From DATBLY01 sp036555125 (GTDB taxonomy: Bacteria; Actinomycetota; UBA4738; HRBIN12), in contig DATBLY010000032.1 of NCBI GenBank assembly GCA_036555125.1, positions 1 through 12,329 on the forward strand: a DNA stretch of 12,329 nt, read 5' to 3'. Position 1 is the stretch's first letter. Each line of letters starts with the position of its first letter. Positions 1-6,282 of the stretch are shown piece after piece. Both the position numbers and the translations under genes were made by a program. The notes beneath the pieces were generated by a model, which worked only from the letters and a program-made list of their open reading frames with translations, ran no database searches and was not told the DNA's origin.

Positions 1-1032
1 GCCGCCCAGCCGACCGACCAGGTCGGTCTCGCGCGTGCAGTGCCGCAGGCGGGCGGCGAGCTGACGCAGGAGCTCGTCGCCCACCTGGTGGCCGAGCGAG
101 TCGTTCACGAGCTTGAAGTTGTCCAGGTCCATGAAGAGCACGCCGACCGCCAGGTCGTGCCGGCGGGCGCGCGCGAGGGCGTTGTCGAGCATCTCCTCGA
201 ACAGCGCGCGGTTCGGCAGCTCGGTGAGCTTGTCGTGGTAGGCCAGGAACGCGATCTGCTGCTCGGCCGTCTTGCGCGCCGTGATGTCGAAGATCACGCC
301 CTGGATCAGCCAGGGCTTCCCGTCCTCGTCGCGGATCGGGTACGCCTGCTCGAGGACCCACCGCACGGAGCCGTCCGCGTGGACCATGCGGTACTCGTGG
401 TTCAGCGGCTGGTGGCCGCTGTAGGCCTCCTCGTACTCCGCCCAGGCCTGATCGATGTCGTCGGGGTGGACGTGGTTCCGCCAGCAGTACGGGTCGGTGA
501 GCCACTCGTCCGGGTCGATGCCAAGCAGGTCGGTCACCTGCGGGCTCACGTAGATGCTGTCCTGGTTCTCGTCGATCGGGTCGAGGTACACGACCGCAGG
601 GATCTGCTCGACCAGGGCCCGGTACTTCGCCTCGGCCTCGAACCGAGCCTCGCGGCCCTCCTGGAGCTCGGTGACGTCGCGGAGCGTGACCACCAGGAGG
701 CGCTCCGATCCATCGATCGAGCCGACGTGCGCTTCCACCGGGAACAGGCTGCCGTCCCGGCGGCGGCACGTCGTCTCGACCCTCGTGCCGGAGGCGATCG
801 CCAGCAGGTCCGTGCCGATCAGCAGGTCCACCGGCTGACCGACCAGCTCGCGCGGGGCGAACGCCGTCAGCCGCTCGACGTGGTGGTTCGCGAACACGAT
901 CCGGCCGTCGGCCTGGGCCACGACGAGGCACTCCGGCGTCGCCTCCAGGAGCGAACCTGGCTCGATCAGGCGCGCCAGGCGCGCGAGGTCAGCCTCGGCG
1001 TGCTCACCGATCCCCACGATGTCGGATGCCAT
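1..1032 (-). CDS. PAS-PAS-GGDEF sensor protein (putative diguanylate cyclase), C-terminus cut by window edge
   Basis: The minus-strand frame is open from an ATG at 1032 to the window edge, giving 344 residues. An AAGGG Shine-Dalgarno (1038-1042) sits 5 bases before the ATG. Residues about 26-122 form a first PAS domain ending in the usual LRDVTE junction. Residues about 138-252 form a second PAS/PAC unit (HPDD at 189-192, EYRMVHADGSVRW around 213-225, ending IFDITARK). From about 262 a GGDEF domain starts with AYHDKLTELPNR, then MDLDNFKLVND (metal-binding Asp302) and GHQVGDELL. The last visible residues are RETD (334-337), matching the RxxD product-inhibition I-site, then LVGRLGG; the edge falls between GG and the expected D/E-E-F. 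By family, it would make cyclic di-GMP in response to a PAS-sensed signal in the cytoplasm; no membrane segment is visible. Whether the catalytic motif is intact, or an EAL domain follows, lies outside the window. The saccharopine dehydrogenase-like gene is 66 bp upstream on the same strand. Confidence 0.93.
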   Translation of the reverse strand, partial: MASDIVGIGEHAEADLARLARLIEPGSLLEATPECLVVAQADGRIVFANHHVERLTAFAPRELVGQPVDLLIGTDLLAIASGTRVETTCRRRDGSLFPVEAHVGSIDGSERLLVVTLRDVTELQEGREARFEAEAKYRALVEQIPAVVYLDPIDENQDSIYVSPQVTDLLGIDPDEWLTDPYCWRNHVHPDDIDQAWAEYEEAYSGHQPLNHEYRMVHADGSVRWVLEQAYPIRDEDGKPWLIQGVIFDITARKTAEQQIAFLAYHDKLTELPNRALFEEMLDNALARARRHDLAVGVLFMDLDNFKLVNDSLGHQVGDELLRQLAARLRHCTRETDLVGRLGG

Positions 1033-1098
1033 GCATGCCCTTCGATCGGAAGGCTCGCATGAGGCATCGGAGGCCGGGCCGGTCCACCTGAGCCGGGT

Positions 1099-2319
1099 CT
1101 AGGGAGGCGGTGCCAGCTCCTGCATCCCCCAGGGCGACCCGTGCTCGACCATCAGATCCATGAACGGGACGGGATCGAAGGCCTCAGGACCCAGCACGCC
1201 CACATCGGACCACGTCCCGTTCGCGACGAGCTCGAGCGCGATCACCGGGTTGATCGCGGTCTGCCAGACGACCGCCTGCACCCCGTCGTCGGCCCAGGTC
1301 TGCTCGGTGTCGACCACGTGGTACAGGTAGACCGCCCGCGCCTCGCCGTCGGGGCCGCTGCCCGTGACCCAGGTCCCGGCGCAGGTCTTCCCGGTCATGC
1401 GGTCGGCGAGCGAGGCGGGGTCGGGCAGGCACGCCGCCACGACATCGCGCGGGGAGACCTCGCCACCGCGGACCCGCACCGGGTCCGTGCGGTCGAGCCC
1501 GAGCTTGTGGAGCGTCCGCAGCACCTCGATGAACTCGTCGCCGAGGCCGTACTTGAAGGTCACCCGGCGGCAATCGACCCAGCGCGGGACCAGCAGGACC
1601 TCCTCGTGCTCGACGTTGACGCACTCGACGGGCCCGATCCCCTCGGGGAACTCGAACGTCTCCGGCTCGGAGAACGGTGCGGTGGTGAACCAGCCGCGCT
1701 CCTTCTCCCAGATCACGGGCGGGTTCAGGCACTCCTCGATCGTGGTCCAGATCGAGAACGTGGGCGCGAAGTCGTAGCCATCGATCACGAGGTTCGCGCC
1801 GTCGCGGACCCCGATCTCGTCGACGCCGGTGAAGAGGTGATCGGCCGCGTACCGCGCGAAGACGTCCGCCGCTCCCGGCTCGATCCCGACGCCGACGAGG
1901 GCGAGCTTCCCGCGCTCCTCCCACAGGTCGGCCAGGGCGAACTGGTCGTCGCCGAGCCTCTTGCCGGTCTCCTCGTACGGGCGCTCCGGATGCGGCTCGG
2001 AGAGCGACATCGCCATGTCCATGTAGTTCGCGTTCGCCTCCAGCGCGCCCGTGAAGATCGGCATCACGAACCGCGGGTCGGCCGCGTTCAGGATCCAGTC
2101 GCACGCGTGCGTCCTGGCGAGGTCGGCGATCTGGGTCGCGTCGGTGGCGTCCACCTTGGCCGACGAGTATCGGCCGCCGCGGTCGTACCGATCCACCACC
2201 GCCTGTGCTTTCGCCTCGGCGAGGTCGGCGAACACGATGTGCTCGAAGAAGTCGCGCCGCGCGGCGATCGGCGCGAACGCCGAACCCACGCCGCCCGCCC
2301 CCACCACGAGGATCCGCAT
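1099..2319 (-). CDS. Saccharopine dehydrogenase-like NAD(P)-dependent oxidoreductase
   Basis: This 406-residue protein starts MRILVVGAGGVGSAFAP, a Rossmann fingerprint GAGGVG at residues 7-12. An acidic strand end (FADLAEAKAQ) and DWILNAADPRF follow, as in the saccharopine dehydrogenase NADP-binding family. The C-terminal half (FTTAPFSEPETF, HEEVLLVPRW, YLYHVVDTEQTW) fits the family's substrate/dimer domain. Members reduce or oxidise lysine-derived or polyamine-derived secondary amines (saccharopine, carboxynorspermidine), but this sequence alone does not give the substrate. The length is normal for the short bacterial members. The start is the only reasonable one: an in-frame open stretch runs a further 379 codons upstream, but it is antisense to the plus-strand operon and has no family similarity. 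No Shine-Dalgarno precedes the ATG. A TACACT hexamer lies 9 bases upstream, so a leaderless transcript is possible but unproven. The gene is divergent from the acidic repeat protein gene, with an 82-bp shared spacer. Confidence 0.9.
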   Translation of the reverse strand: MRILVVGAGGVGSAFAPIAARRDFFEHIVFADLAEAKAQAVVDRYDRGGRYSSAKVDATDATQIADLARTHACDWILNAADPRFVMPIFTGALEANANYMDMAMSLSEPHPERPYEETGKRLGDDQFALADLWEERGKLALVGVGIEPGAADVFARYAADHLFTGVDEIGVRDGANLVIDGYDFAPTFSIWTTIEECLNPPVIWEKERGWFTTAPFSEPETFEFPEGIGPVECVNVEHEEVLLVPRWVDCRRVTFKYGLGDEFIEVLRTLHKLGLDRTDPVRVRGGEVSPRDVVAACLPDPASLADRMTGKTCAGTWVTGSGPDGEARAVYLYHVVDTEQTWADDGVQAVVWQTAINPVIALELVANGTWSDVGVLGPEAFDPVPFMDLMVEHGSPWGMQELAPPP

Positions 2320-2364
2320 CTGGCGCGGAGTGTAGTCGGGGGCATCGATCCGACGTCGAAGGGG

Positions 2365-2370
2365 TAGAGT
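2365..2370 (+). promoter_or_regulatory. Candidate -10 element (TAGAGT) for the repeat-protein/oxygenase operon
   Basis: TAGAGT fits the TAnnnT pattern of an actinobacterial sigma-70-type -10 box. It would place the transcription start near 2377, leaving a leader of about 25 bases that contains the Shine-Dalgarno. No convincing -35 hexamer stands at the right spacing. The flanking GGGGTAG-GT is the same as before the microprotein gene at 6910. This is inference from position and motif only. Confidence 0.3.
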
Positions 2371-2385
2371 CGAGACCCTCGGCCC

Positions 2386-2395
2386 AAGAGGAGGG
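2386..2395 (+). promoter_or_regulatory. Strong ribosome binding site for the acidic repeat protein
   Basis: AAGAGGAGGG ends six bases before the ATG at 2402. It is the strongest Shine-Dalgarno in the window, while the two downstream genes of the operon have no separate site of this quality and start inside the preceding stop codon. This suggests the small acidic protein is the most highly translated product of the operon, as expected for a substrate or structural peptide rather than an enzyme. Confidence 0.75.
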
Positions 2396-2401
2396 ATCGC
2401 G

Positions 2402-2689
2402 ATGACCGACGACACGACGACCGGCGCGACGCTGTCCGATGAAGACATCCGAACGATCGGCCCGGGCGAGACCCCCGTGCGAGGATCGATCCAGGATGCC
2501 GACGGGACCGACACCCAGGACGCGGACGGGACGGACGGCGACACGACCGACGAGACGGACGGTGACGACACGGACTCCTCAGACGCCGACGGCACCGACG
2601 GTGACGACACGGACTCCTCAGACGCCGACGGCACCGACGCGACGGACGGCCGCGACGCGGACGGGACGGACGCGACCGACACGGCGTGA
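2402..2689 (+). CDS. Small acidic Asp/Thr/Gly repeat protein (95 aa), candidate substrate peptide of the adjacent oxygenase
   Basis: I do not recognise a named family. Residues 1-31 are a mixed-composition N-terminus (MTDDTTTGATLSDEDIRTIG, then PGETPVRGSIQ). Residues 32-95 are built almost only from Asp, Thr, Gly, Ala and Ser. DADGTD occurs five times (32-37, 40-45, 61-66, 74-79, 85-90), with a 13-residue unit GDDTDSSDADGTD duplicated exactly. There is no signal peptide, membrane segment or cysteine. The repeats recall calcium-binding DxDG loops but do not fit the EF-hand or thrombospondin type 3 spacing. A strong Shine-Dalgarno six bases upstream supports the ATG. The stop TGA overlaps the GTG start of the JmjC-type oxygenase by 4 bp. 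A leader-like N-terminus plus a repetitive C-terminus coupled to an oxygenase resembles a ribosomal peptide precursor with its tailoring enzyme. Alternatives are a disordered accessory subunit or a cation-binding protein. The coding call is firm; the role is inference. Confidence 0.85.
   Translation: MTDDTTTGATLSDEDIRTIGPGETPVRGSIQDADGTDTQDADGTDGDTTDETDGDDTDSSDADGTDGDDTDSSDADGTDATDGRDADGTDATDTA
2561..2638 (+). repeat. Exact 39-bp tandem duplication inside the acidic repeat gene
   Basis: Bases 2561-2599 and 2600-2638 are identical, encoding two identical 13-residue units GDDTDSSDADGTD. Identity includes synonymous positions (the TCC TCA serine pair in both), so the duplication is recent at DNA level. 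The wider 2494-2683 stretch is a degenerate GAC-GGN-ACN repeat. Repeat number probably varies between strains. Confidence 0.9.
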
Positions 2690-3888
2690 GCCTGCGCGCG
2701 GTCCCGGACGAGCGCGCGGACCCCGATCGAGCGGCGGAGCCGCTCGATCGGTGCACCGGTGACGCGGACGCGTTCCTCCGCAACACGTGGGGCGTCCGGG
2801 CGGAGCTGCACCGCAGCGCCGACCCGGCCGGCTTCGCGGACCTGCTGACGCTCGACGAGGTCGACCGCCTCCTGACGACGACCGCGCTGCGGACGCCGTC
2901 GTTCCGACTGGTCAAGGCCGGCGAGCCGATCCCCGAATCCGCCTACACGCGGTCGGGGACGACGGGATCGCGGCCGGTCTCGGGGATGGTCGATCCGGCC
3001 CGCGTCGCCGAGCGGTTCCGCGACGGGGCCACGATCGTGCTGCAGGGGCTCCACCGGTACCTCGAGCCCGTCGCGCGGTTCTGCCGCGACCTCGAGCTCC
3101 GGCTCGGCCACCCCTGTCAAGCGAACGCGTACATCACGCCCCCCGGGGCCCAAGGGCTCACGTTGCACGAGGACCCGCACGACGTCTTCGTCCTGCAGGC
3201 CTTCGGACGCAAGCGGTGGGAGATCCACGCCGCGCCGGGCGAGGCGGACCGGGAGCCGATGGACGTCACGGTGGGATCGGGCGACTGCCTGTACCTCCCC
3301 ACCGGGACGCCTCACGCGGCGTCGACGCAGGACGAGGTCTCGGGACATCTCACGATCGGCATCCACGTGATGGCGTGGCGTGACGTGCTCGAGCGGGCCT
3401 GGAAGCGGGTCGCGGACGACCCCGGGCTGGCCGAGCCCGTCCCCGCCGGCTGGCACCTCGATCCGGACGGCACGGCCGCCGCCCTCGCCGAGCGCCTGCG
3501 GGCGCTCGGCGAGGCGCTGGCGCAGCGGAGCGCGGGCGACGAGGTGGACCGCGAGATCCGCCGGTTCCTGACGACCCGCGCGCCGGCGCTGAGCGGGATC
3601 GTGGCCGCGCAGCCGTTCGTCGGGCAGATCGACGAGCGGACGGTCCTCCGGCGCCGGCCGGGCTCGGTCTGCGAGCTCCGCGTCGGCGGCGACCGGCTCA
3701 CGGTGCTGCTGGGGGATCGGCGGCTCGAGATGCCGGCGTGGTTGGAGTCGGCGCTGACGTTCGTGCGCGACCGTGAGCGGCTCTCGCCGGCCGAGCTATC
3801 TCCCTTCGTGAGCGACGCCGAGAGCCGTCTCGTCCTGGCGCGTCGCCTGCTGCGCGAGGGCCTCCTCGTCCCGGACGACGCGGGTTGA
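2686..3888 (+). CDS. JmjC/cupin_4-type Fe(II)/2-oxoglutarate-dependent oxygenase (ribosomal-oxygenase-like)
   Basis: This 400-residue protein belongs by sequence features to the JmjC-like cupin_4 family that includes ribosomal oxygenases (YcfD/RoxA, MINA53, NO66), which hydroxylate Arg or His side chains in ribosomal proteins. An N-terminal helical part (about 20-110) leads to the double-stranded beta-helix. Iron ligands are HED at 161-163 and His210 in LPTGTPHAAS, the HxD...H facial triad. The segment DVFVLQAFGRKRWEIH after the first motif is the family signature. A C-terminal region (about 335-398, ending RLVLARRLLREGLLVP) fits the winged-helix domain of these enzymes. The start is GTG, overlapping the previous stop as GTGA, so translation is probably coupled to the acidic repeat protein. 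The end overlaps the next gene as TTGA. The substrate may be the ribosome, or, as the coupling suggests, the repeat peptide. The fold is well supported; the substrate is inference. Confidence 0.9.
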   Translation: MSLRAVPDERADPDRAAEPLDRCTGDADAFLRNTWGVRAELHRSADPAGFADLLTLDEVDRLLTTTALRTPSFRLVKAGEPIPESAYTRSGTTGSRPVSGMVDPARVAERFRDGATIVLQGLHRYLEPVARFCRDLELRLGHPCQANAYITPPGAQGLTLHEDPHDVFVLQAFGRKRWEIHAAPGEADREPMDVTVGSGDCLYLPTGTPHAASTQDEVSGHLTIGIHVMAWRDVLERAWKRVADDPGLAEPVPAGWHLDPDGTAAALAERLRALGEALAQRSAGDEVDREIRRFLTTRAPALSGIVAAQPFVGQIDERTVLRRRPGSVCELRVGGDRLTVLLGDRRLEMPAWLESALTFVRDRERLSPAELSPFVSDAESRLVLARRLLREGLLVPDDAG

Positions 3889-4814
3889 GCTCGGCGCCGC
3901 CCGCCGATCCGGCCGGGACGCGGCCGCCCGCTCTCTTCCGCTGCTCGCTCGCGAGCGAGGCGGCCGGCGAGCCGATGCTCGGGACGGCATCGACGATCGA
4001 CCGGTGGCTCCTCCTCGAGCACGGCGGGCCCTGGGGCGCCGACGCGCTCCGCGACGCCCGGCTGCCGGCCACGGTCCGTGCGTACCTGCGTCGCGCGGAG
4101 CGCGAGCTCGGGATCCGCGTGCTGCTGGTCCGGCGCCCCGACCGCTCGAACGAGCGCCGGACGACCACGGTCGCGGCCGTGAGCACCGGGCCGGCCGACC
4201 CCTGGATCGAGCGGATCGACCTCGCGGACCCCTCGGCGGTGCCCGGCCTCGACCTCGAGCCATTGGCCTCCGGGGCCAGCCTCGGCTGGGACCGAGACGA
4301 CCGGCCGGCGTTCGTCGTGTGCACGCAGGGTCGCCGCGATCCGTGCTGCGCCGAGCGCGGCCGCCCCCTCGTCGCGGCCCTCGCGCGCCGGTACCCCGAC
4401 GAGACGTGGGAGTCGACGCACGTCGGTGGCGACCGGTTCGCCGGGAACCTGGTGGTCTTCCCGGAGGGCCTGTACTTCGGACGCGTGGCGTCGGACGACG
4501 TGGGTCTCGTCGCATCCGCGTACCTCGACCGACGTATCGATCTGACGCGGTTCCGCGGTCGAGCGTGCTACCCCATGGACGTGCAGGCCGCCGAGCAGCT
4601 CCTGCGCGTCGACCGTGGCTGGGACGGGATCGCCGACGTGGTCCTCGCGGCCGTGGAACGCGATGCGCGGCTCACGCAGGCGACGTTCGATACGCCGGAC
4701 GGAGCCGTGACGGTCAGCCTCCACCGCTCGCGGTCCGAGCCCCGACAGCTGACCTGTCACGCGTGGGGACGGTCCGCGTCGCCGCGCTACGAGGGGTTCG
4801 AGATCTCGTCCTGA
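3885..4814 (+). CDS. Sucrase/ferredoxin-like [2Fe-2S] protein (thioredoxin-like ferredoxin family)
   Basis: This 309-residue protein matches the Suc_Fer-like family, whose yeast member Apd1 carries a [2Fe-2S] cluster with Cys and His ligands. Family hallmarks are RCSLAS (Cys20), the segment STIDRWLLLEHGGPWG (36-51), VVCTQGRRDPCCAERGRP (Cys146, Cys154, Cys155) and THVGGDRFAGNLVVFPEGLYFGR (His179 onward). Bacterial members are mostly of unknown function; redox or electron transfer in the cytoplasm is the usual guess. The start is TTG at 3885, overlapping the oxygenase stop by 4 bp (TTGA). The frame keeps the N-terminal Cys20 motif, and no better start is available, so coupled translation is likely. 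2-Oxoglutarate oxygenases do not need a ferredoxin, so this protein may reduce inactive Fe(III) in the oxygenase, or catalyse or support a second modification. Those roles are inference. Confidence 0.88.
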   Translation: MSSAPPADPAGTRPPALFRCSLASEAAGEPMLGTASTIDRWLLLEHGGPWGADALRDARLPATVRAYLRRAERELGIRVLLVRRPDRSNERRTTTVAAVSTGPADPWIERIDLADPSAVPGLDLEPLASGASLGWDRDDRPAFVVCTQGRRDPCCAERGRPLVAALARRYPDETWESTHVGGDRFAGNLVVFPEGLYFGRVASDDVGLVASAYLDRRIDLTRFRGRACYPMDVQAAEQLLRVDRGWDGIADVVLAAVERDARLTQATFDTPDGAVTVSLHRSRSEPRQLTCHAWGRSASPRYEGFEISS

Positions 4815-4949
4815 AGGCCGTACGGCTTCTAAGCCCTTCGCCCTATGGACAGCGCTGCAAGCCGTTCGGAAGACTCGGGTTCAGCGTCGGGGCTCGGTTG
4901 CCCGCGTCTTCGTCCGAAGACCCGCGTCCCGGCGCCGTGAGGAGGGCCC

Positions 4950-5366
4950 GTGAGGGGCGCCGTCGAGATCGCGGTCGAGTTCAGACCGCGCCGGGGTCGA
5001 CGAACGACCGAGCTCCTGGATCGCGTCGGCCGGGTGGCCACGCTCGACGAGCTGCCGGCCGGCCGCTGGCTGGCCACCTTCTTCCTGGAGCCGAACGCGC
5101 GGGGGTTCGGGACGCTCGCGTCGCTGCTCGATCAGGTCGGCGAGAAGCGGACGACGTCGGTCCGCGTCGACGGGGAGCCCGAAGCGGCCGCGATCGTTCG
5201 TGAGATGGCCGAGTGCGCCCGGCCGTTCGCGGTGAGCGTGGGTCGCTGCGACTTCCCGTTCTCGTTCTCGGTGCCCGACCGATGTCGCGCCTGTCCCCTC
5301 TACGACGCCGATCAGGCGGAGGCGATCATCGCCGCGTCCTACGCCGAGGACCGCCGGGTCGTCTGA
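4950..5366 (+). CDS. Hypothetical protein with four cysteines (138 aa)
   Basis: I recognise no family. The frame starts at GTG with GGAGGG only three bases upstream, a rather tight spacing; no alternative in-frame start with a better site is near. The protein has an N-terminal beta-rich part (VEIAVEFRPRRGRR), a central stretch (LPAGRWLATFFLEPNARGFGTLASLL) and a C-terminal cysteine cluster Cys89-x10-Cys100-x11-Cys112-x2-Cys115 (RCRACPLYD). The CxxC plus two further cysteines suggest a zinc or iron-sulfur site. There is no signal peptide or membrane segment. Third-position G/C bias supports coding. It lies 135 bp after the sucrase/ferredoxin-like gene, far enough to be a separate transcript, so membership of that operon is uncertain. 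It is convergent with the AraC-type regulator. Confidence 0.75.
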   Translation: MRGAVEIAVEFRPRRGRRTTELLDRVGRVATLDELPAGRWLATFFLEPNARGFGTLASLLDQVGEKRTTSVRVDGEPEAAAIVREMAECARPFAVSVGRCDFPFSFSVPDRCRACPLYDADQAEAIIAASYAEDRRVV

Positions 5367-5368
5367 CG

Positions 5369-5391
5369 CCGGGGCGGATCGAACCGCCCGG
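5369..5391. terminator. Small GC-rich stem-loop between convergent genes
   Basis: GGGCGG (5372-5377), loop ATCGAA, CCGCCC (5384-5389) makes a perfect 6-bp stem, extendable by two pairs with one bulged G. It sits in the 40-bp gap between two convergent stop codons, where a bidirectional terminator is expected. There is no T-tract on either strand, so this is only a candidate. Confidence 0.4.
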
Positions 5392-5406
5392 ATCTGCGTC
5401 TCGGGC

Positions 5407-6198
5407 TCAAGCCCTGTGTGAGGACGCGAACCGCGCGGGCGTGGTCCCGACGTGACGCCTGAAGTGGCGCGTCAGGTGCGCCTGGTCGTGGAACCCGACG
5501 TCCATGGCCACCCGCGAGGCCGGCTCTCCGTCGAGCAGCCGGCTCCGGGCGAGGTCGATCCGCCTCCCCACCACGTAGCGGTGCGGCGCGATCCCGAACG
5601 CGCGCGTGAAGGACCGCACGAGATGGCCCGGGGACGCGTGCAGGATGCGTGAGGCCTCGCGCAGCGTGAACGGCTCGTCCCGATGCGCATCCAGCAGGTC
5701 GCGGAGATCGGCGGCCAGCGTTCGGTCGGTCGCCTCGGCCGGCGCGCCGGCGCGATCTCCGAGGTGGGCCCGCAGCCGGTCGACGACCAGCGCCGTCCGC
5801 GCCTCCGCCTCGAACGCGTCGCCGGGATCGCGGAGCACGGAGTGGAGGCGGTCGATCGCGCGCACGAGCCGCGGGTCCACGACGTCCGGCCGATCCACCG
5901 CGTGCCCGATCAGCGCCGCGGGCAAGAGCTCGTCCCCGAGGTACAGGACCCGCTTGCGGAAGCCGGCGCCGGTCGCGGGCCGGCCGTCGTGCACGACGTG
6001 CGGGGGCAGGATCGTCACGCGGGCGCCGGCCACACCGCGATGCCGGTGCTCGAGGTCGTAGCGGATGGCGCCCTGGTCGACGACGAAGACGGTCCAGGCG
6101 TCGTGCGTGTGTCGCGGGTAGACGTGCTCGACGAACCGAGCGTGGAACACCTCGTGGATGCCGTCGACGGCCGGCCTCCACGCGCGGACCCACTCCAC
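5407..6198 (-). CDS. AraC-family transcriptional regulator with N-terminal cupin-type sensing domain
   Basis: With the GTG at 6198 the protein is 263 residues, normal for the family. The N-terminal half (about 1-110) is an AraC-type ligand-binding beta-barrel with EVFHARFVEHVYPRHTHDAWTVFVVDQG and ILPPHVVHDG. The C-terminal half (about 165-260) has both helix-turn-helix units: LREASRILHASPGHLVRSFTRAFGIAPH, then VGRRIDLARSRLL and VAMDVGFHDQAHLTRHFRRHVGTTPARF. The start is uncertain. GTG 6198 gives the natural-looking beginning EWVRAWRP, with only a weak GGGCGG upstream. GTG 6210 and TTG 6228 (GAGGGG just upstream but too close) are alternatives. It is divergent from the LysE-type exporter gene, so it probably controls that gene and itself from the shared spacer; the ligand is unknown but is likely related to the exported solute. 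Confidence 0.9.
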   Translation of the reverse strand: MEWVRAWRPAVDGIHEVFHARFVEHVYPRHTHDAWTVFVVDQGAIRYDLEHRHRGVAGARVTILPPHVVHDGRPATGAGFRKRVLYLGDELLPAALIGHAVDRPDVVDPRLVRAIDRLHSVLRDPGDAFEAEARTALVVDRLRAHLGDRAGAPAEATDRTLAADLRDLLDAHRDEPFTLREASRILHASPGHLVRSFTRAFGIAPHRYVVGRRIDLARSRLLDGEPASRVAMDVGFHDQAHLTRHFRRHVGTTPARFASSHRA

Positions 6199-6282
6199 CG
6201 GACCGCCCACGAGGTCACGATCGTACAAGACCCCTCGGATCCGGTGGCCTTGGATGGTCTCGATGGCGATCCTGAGGTCACC
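6199..6282. promoter_or_regulatory. Shared regulatory spacer between AraC-type regulator and LysE-type exporter
   Basis: This 84-bp gap separates two divergent genes. It contains an 8-bp direct repeat GAGGTCAC (6211-6218 and 6274-6281), the second copy overlapping the exporter's GAGG ribosome site. AraC-family proteins usually bind direct repeats, so these could be half-sites, but 63 bp between them and the overlap with the Shine-Dalgarno make chance just as likely. No clear promoter hexamers were found. Confidence 0.3.

Noticed and set aside
40..1062. Plus-strand 340-codon open frame opposite the GGDEF protein
   Set aside because: The minus strand gives a complete PAS-PAS-GGDEF reading with family motifs; the plus-strand translation is a low-complexity Val/Arg/Asp shadow.
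2494..2683. Short-period repeats considered as a CRISPR array or intergenic satellite
   Set aside because: The repeats keep the reading frame, have no unique spacers and encode a protein with a strong ribosome site.
2320..3456. A 379-codon N-terminal extension of the saccharopine dehydrogenase-like frame, with Ser/Val repeats such as SVPSASEESVSSPS
   Set aside because: It is antisense to the acidic repeat gene and the oxygenase gene. The Ser/Val pattern is the complement of the GAC-rich repeats, and the family's normal N-terminus (MRILVVGAGG) starts at 2319.
3944..3959. Perfect 16-bp palindrome CTCGCTCGCGAGCGAG
   Set aside because: It lies within the conserved N-terminal CSLASEA coding segment of the Suc_Fer-like gene and is explained by GC-rich codons; no second copy was seen.
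4817..4826. GCCGTACGGC palindrome after the Suc_Fer-like gene, considered as a terminator
   Set aside because: The stem has no loop of useful size and no T-tract follows, so a working hairpin is unlikely.
5683..6282. 200-codon upstream extension of the LysE-type frame
   Set aside because: It is antisense to the AraC-type regulator; the exporter's first membrane segment and GAGG ribosome site fix the start at 6283.
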